From Clostridiales bacterium (GTDB lineage: Bacteria; Bacillota; Clostridia; Tissierellales; Dethiosulfatibacteraceae), in contig DMAP01000341.1 of assembly GCA_003446975.1 (NCBI GenBank), forward strand, positions 1-7,534: a stretch of DNA of 7,534 nt. Direction: 5' to 3'. Of this stretch, positions 5,645 to 7,534 are shown in pieces. Made by a program: the position numbers and the translations under genes. The notes under the pieces are model-generated. The model did no database searches. It was given only the letters and a program-made list of their open reading frames with translations, and was not told where the DNA came from. The number at the start of each line of letters is the position of its first letter. Within the stretch, counting starts at the first letter, position 1.

Positions 5645-7522
5645 TTAACGGTTATCTACCATTCTTATCAGATGGCAACTAATGGCTTCAGCCTTGAGAA
5701 GATTGTCTATGGGTTTATCATTTAAGATGTCATACGCATTCTTTGACGATATTTGCAATTCTTTTGTTCCCTGTGATGCATTGACAACACACAATAGTTT
5801 ATCGTTGCCATGAACTCTGATGAAACTAAAAACACCATCTTTGCAAATGTAGGGTTTCCAGTCACCTTTTTTTAGCGCTTCCAGATCATTTCTAAGTCCA
5901 AAGATTTTCCGATACCAATCAAGCAGTACCATATTTTCCTTCCCCCAAGGGTAGGTCTTTCTGCAGTATGGATCTCTGAACCCCTGCACCCCAACCTCAT
6001 CTCCATAATAGATGCATGGTATGCCAGGAAAAGTAGCTTGTAAAAAAGAAAGAATCTTCAATCTCCTGACTGCCAGTTGATGCTGTTCTACAGTCAGCTC
6101 ATACTCAAATGCCTCGAAATCCTCTATTTTATACTCTGCTGGTGCTTCCCCCAATATGGTCAAGGCTCTGACCGTGTCATGACTGCCTATCAGGTTCATG
6201 CAGGAATAGAAGTATTCCCTTGGATAGTTTTCATATAGAGACATCATGTTTTTCAAAACGACAGTTGCATCCATGTTCCCCAGCACAAACTTGATAAAGG
6301 TCTCCTTGAAAGGGTAATTCATAACAGAGTCCAGTTCATTGCCCAGAAAATATTTGCGCAGATTTCCATAGCTGACCTTATTGGAGGCATCTTCCCAGAC
6401 CTCTCCCAGTACAATGCTCTCTTCATCCACATTCTTTGTCTCCCTGTGTATCAGTTCAATAAATTCATCCGGCAACTCATCTGCCACATCCAGACGCCAG
6501 CCTTTAATGCCTCTTCTAAGCCATCGTTTGACGATGCTGTCTTGTCCCGTAACAATATACGCCAGATAAGTGGGGTGCATCTCTTTGACATTTGGGAGAC
6601 TGAGATTTTTCCACCAACTGTCATAATCCACCGGATAGTTGATGAAATCAAACCATTCATAGTAAGGTGATTCCTTTGATTGAAACGCACCCAAGGTAGA
6701 ATAAGCGCCCTTTCTGTTGAAATACTTGCTGTCACTTCCAACATGACTGAAAACACCATCCAGTATGACATTTATTCCGTTGGCTTTACAAGTTTTTATA
6801 AAGTCATCGAAATCCTCTTCCTTTCCAAATCCAGGATCCAACTTCTCATAGTCGGCCGTATCGTACTTGTGATTGCTGTTAGCCTCAAAAATAGGATTAA
6901 GATACAAGACTGATACATTAAGTCTCTTCAGATAGTCAATTTTCTCAGTGATTCCCTTGATATTCCCGCCATAGATATCCCAATAAAGTATATGCCCCTT
7001 TGGATCTTTGATGTAACGATTCTTGTCATGCCAGTTTGTATATTTTACAAAACCTTTTCTGTCTTTGTACAGATTGTCTTCTCCGGCACTATTGAATCTA
7101 TCAACAAAAATCTGATACATAATCCCTTCTTTATACCACTCCGGAACTTGAATCCCTTTTCTATGCACGGTGATCTGAAATGGTACAGGGTTTTCTCTAT
7201 AAACATAGCTTTCCCCACCCAGTTTTTCCGGATTGTTTCCCACATAGAGAGTACCCCATCCGTTGACAGCTTCGATATGGTAAAACATGACACAGGGCTC
7301 TTCAGGCGCTTCGAAGACCACCTTGTGGATATTGTAATAATCCATTTCAGACACGATTTCCATTGAGTGAACATGGCTTTTTTCATTGCAATAGGTTACC
7401 AGATTGCAGTGTAGTTGGTCTTCCTTTGTTGTTTTGATTTTAATCTCAATAGACGTGCCTGTTTCTACAGCCCCAAAAGGTATTTTGTGCTCTGGCATCT
7501 GTGAATTGTAAATAAGCTCCAT
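5645..7522 (-). CDS. GH13 alpha-glucan hydrolase (neopullulanase/cyclomaltodextrinase-like)
   Basis: This complete 625-residue protein belongs to the alpha-amylase family GH13. Residues 1 to about 120 form a beta-rich N-terminal domain of the kind seen in neopullulanases and maltogenic amylases. The catalytic barrel starts near PEWYKEGIMYQIFVDRF (127-143). Region I is DGVFSH (255-260), region II GWRLDVADE with nucleophile Asp345, region III GEVWED with acid/base Glu374, and region IV GSHDT with Asp449; all three catalytic acids are present. HKYDTADYEKLDP (218-230) and LPNVKE (309-314) mark the neopullulanase-like group. The usual Asn of region I is Ser259. The last 75 residues look like the C-terminal beta domain. 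No signal peptide is present, so it probably cleaves imported maltodextrins or cyclodextrins in the cytoplasm. AAGGA at 7534-7530 supports the ATG. Its promoter lies outside the window and no terminator is seen after the stop. Exact specificity is uncertain. Confidence 0.92.
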   Translation of the reverse strand: MELIYNSQMPEHKIPFGAVETGTSIEIKIKTTKEDQLHCNLVTYCNEKSHVHSMEIVSEMDYYNIHKVVFEAPEEPCVMFYHIEAVNGWGTLYVGNNPEKLGGESYVYRENPVPFQITVHRKGIQVPEWYKEGIMYQIFVDRFNSAGEDNLYKDRKGFVKYTNWHDKNRYIKDPKGHILYWDIYGGNIKGITEKIDYLKRLNVSVLYLNPIFEANSNHKYDTADYEKLDPGFGKEEDFDDFIKTCKANGINVILDGVFSHVGSDSKYFNRKGAYSTLGAFQSKESPYYEWFDFINYPVDYDSWWKNLSLPNVKEMHPTYLAYIVTGQDSIVKRWLRRGIKGWRLDVADELPDEFIELIHRETKNVDEESIVLGEVWEDASNKVSYGNLRKYFLGNELDSVMNYPFKETFIKFVLGNMDATVVLKNMMSLYENYPREYFYSCMNLIGSHDTVRALTILGEAPAEYKIEDFEAFEYELTVEQHQLAVRRLKILSFLQATFPGIPCIYYGDEVGVQGFRDPYCRKTYPWGKENMVLLDWYRKIFGLRNDLEALKKGDWKPYICKDGVFSFIRVHGNDKLLCVVNASQGTKELQISSKNAYDILNDKPIDNLLKAEAISCHLIRMVDNR

Positions 7523-7534
7523 CCAACTATCCTT

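Noticed and set aside
7045..7386. 113-residue minus-strand frame inside the GH13 gene, and similar frames at 6451-6771 and 5007-5288
   Set aside because: All overlap strong coding sequence in another frame and show no ribosome site or family motif.

Overview
The window is about 40% GC by eye and carries strong AGGAGG-type ribosome sites, a TTG start, sigma-A-like promoters and tightly packed genes. This points to a low-GC Firmicute, most likely an anaerobic clostridium-like bacterium; the species cannot be named from the sequence. I see no mobile element, tRNA, rRNA or CRISPR array.

Layout, left to right. Positions 1-1236 (minus strand) hold a GNAT acetyltransferase followed 12 bases later by a D-Ala-D-Ala-ligase-like ATP-grasp enzyme that runs off the left edge. 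Positions 1237-1344 are a compact divergent control region in which two promoters share one -35 site. Positions 1345-1698 (plus strand) hold a small VOC/glyoxalase-fold protein. Its stop codon overlaps tail to tail with the stop of the next minus-strand gene. Positions 1695-5308 (minus strand) encode two ABC exporter half-transporters that fit together as one heterodimer with one degenerate and one consensus ATP site. Positions 5645-7522 (minus strand) encode a cytoplasmic GH13 alpha-glucan hydrolase that ends just before the ABC control region.

The most interesting part is 5309-5611, in front of the ABC genes. A promoter (TTGACA-17-TATTCT) drives a 37-codon leader peptide with a strong ribosome site. 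Between the peptide and the first ABC gene lie two tandem intrinsic terminators built from the same 7-8 base stem sequence, so the middle two arms can also pair with each other as an antiterminator. A stretch inside the last codons of the peptide is complementary at 13 of 14 positions to the first arm and loop of the upstream terminator. Together these form a self-consistent switch: a ribosome held early in the leader would free the peptide segment, sequester the first arm, allow the antiterminator and switch on the exporter; normal translation would favour both terminators. The logic resembles the ribosome-mediated attenuation known for Bacillus subtilis bmrBCD, but the peptide and RNA described here are read only from this sequence.

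Working picture (inference): the exporter pair is a drug or stress-inducible multidrug pump sensed through translation. The VOC, GNAT and ATP-grasp genes are separate units whose substrates cannot be assigned here, and the GH13 enzyme is probably an unrelated upstream carbohydrate gene.
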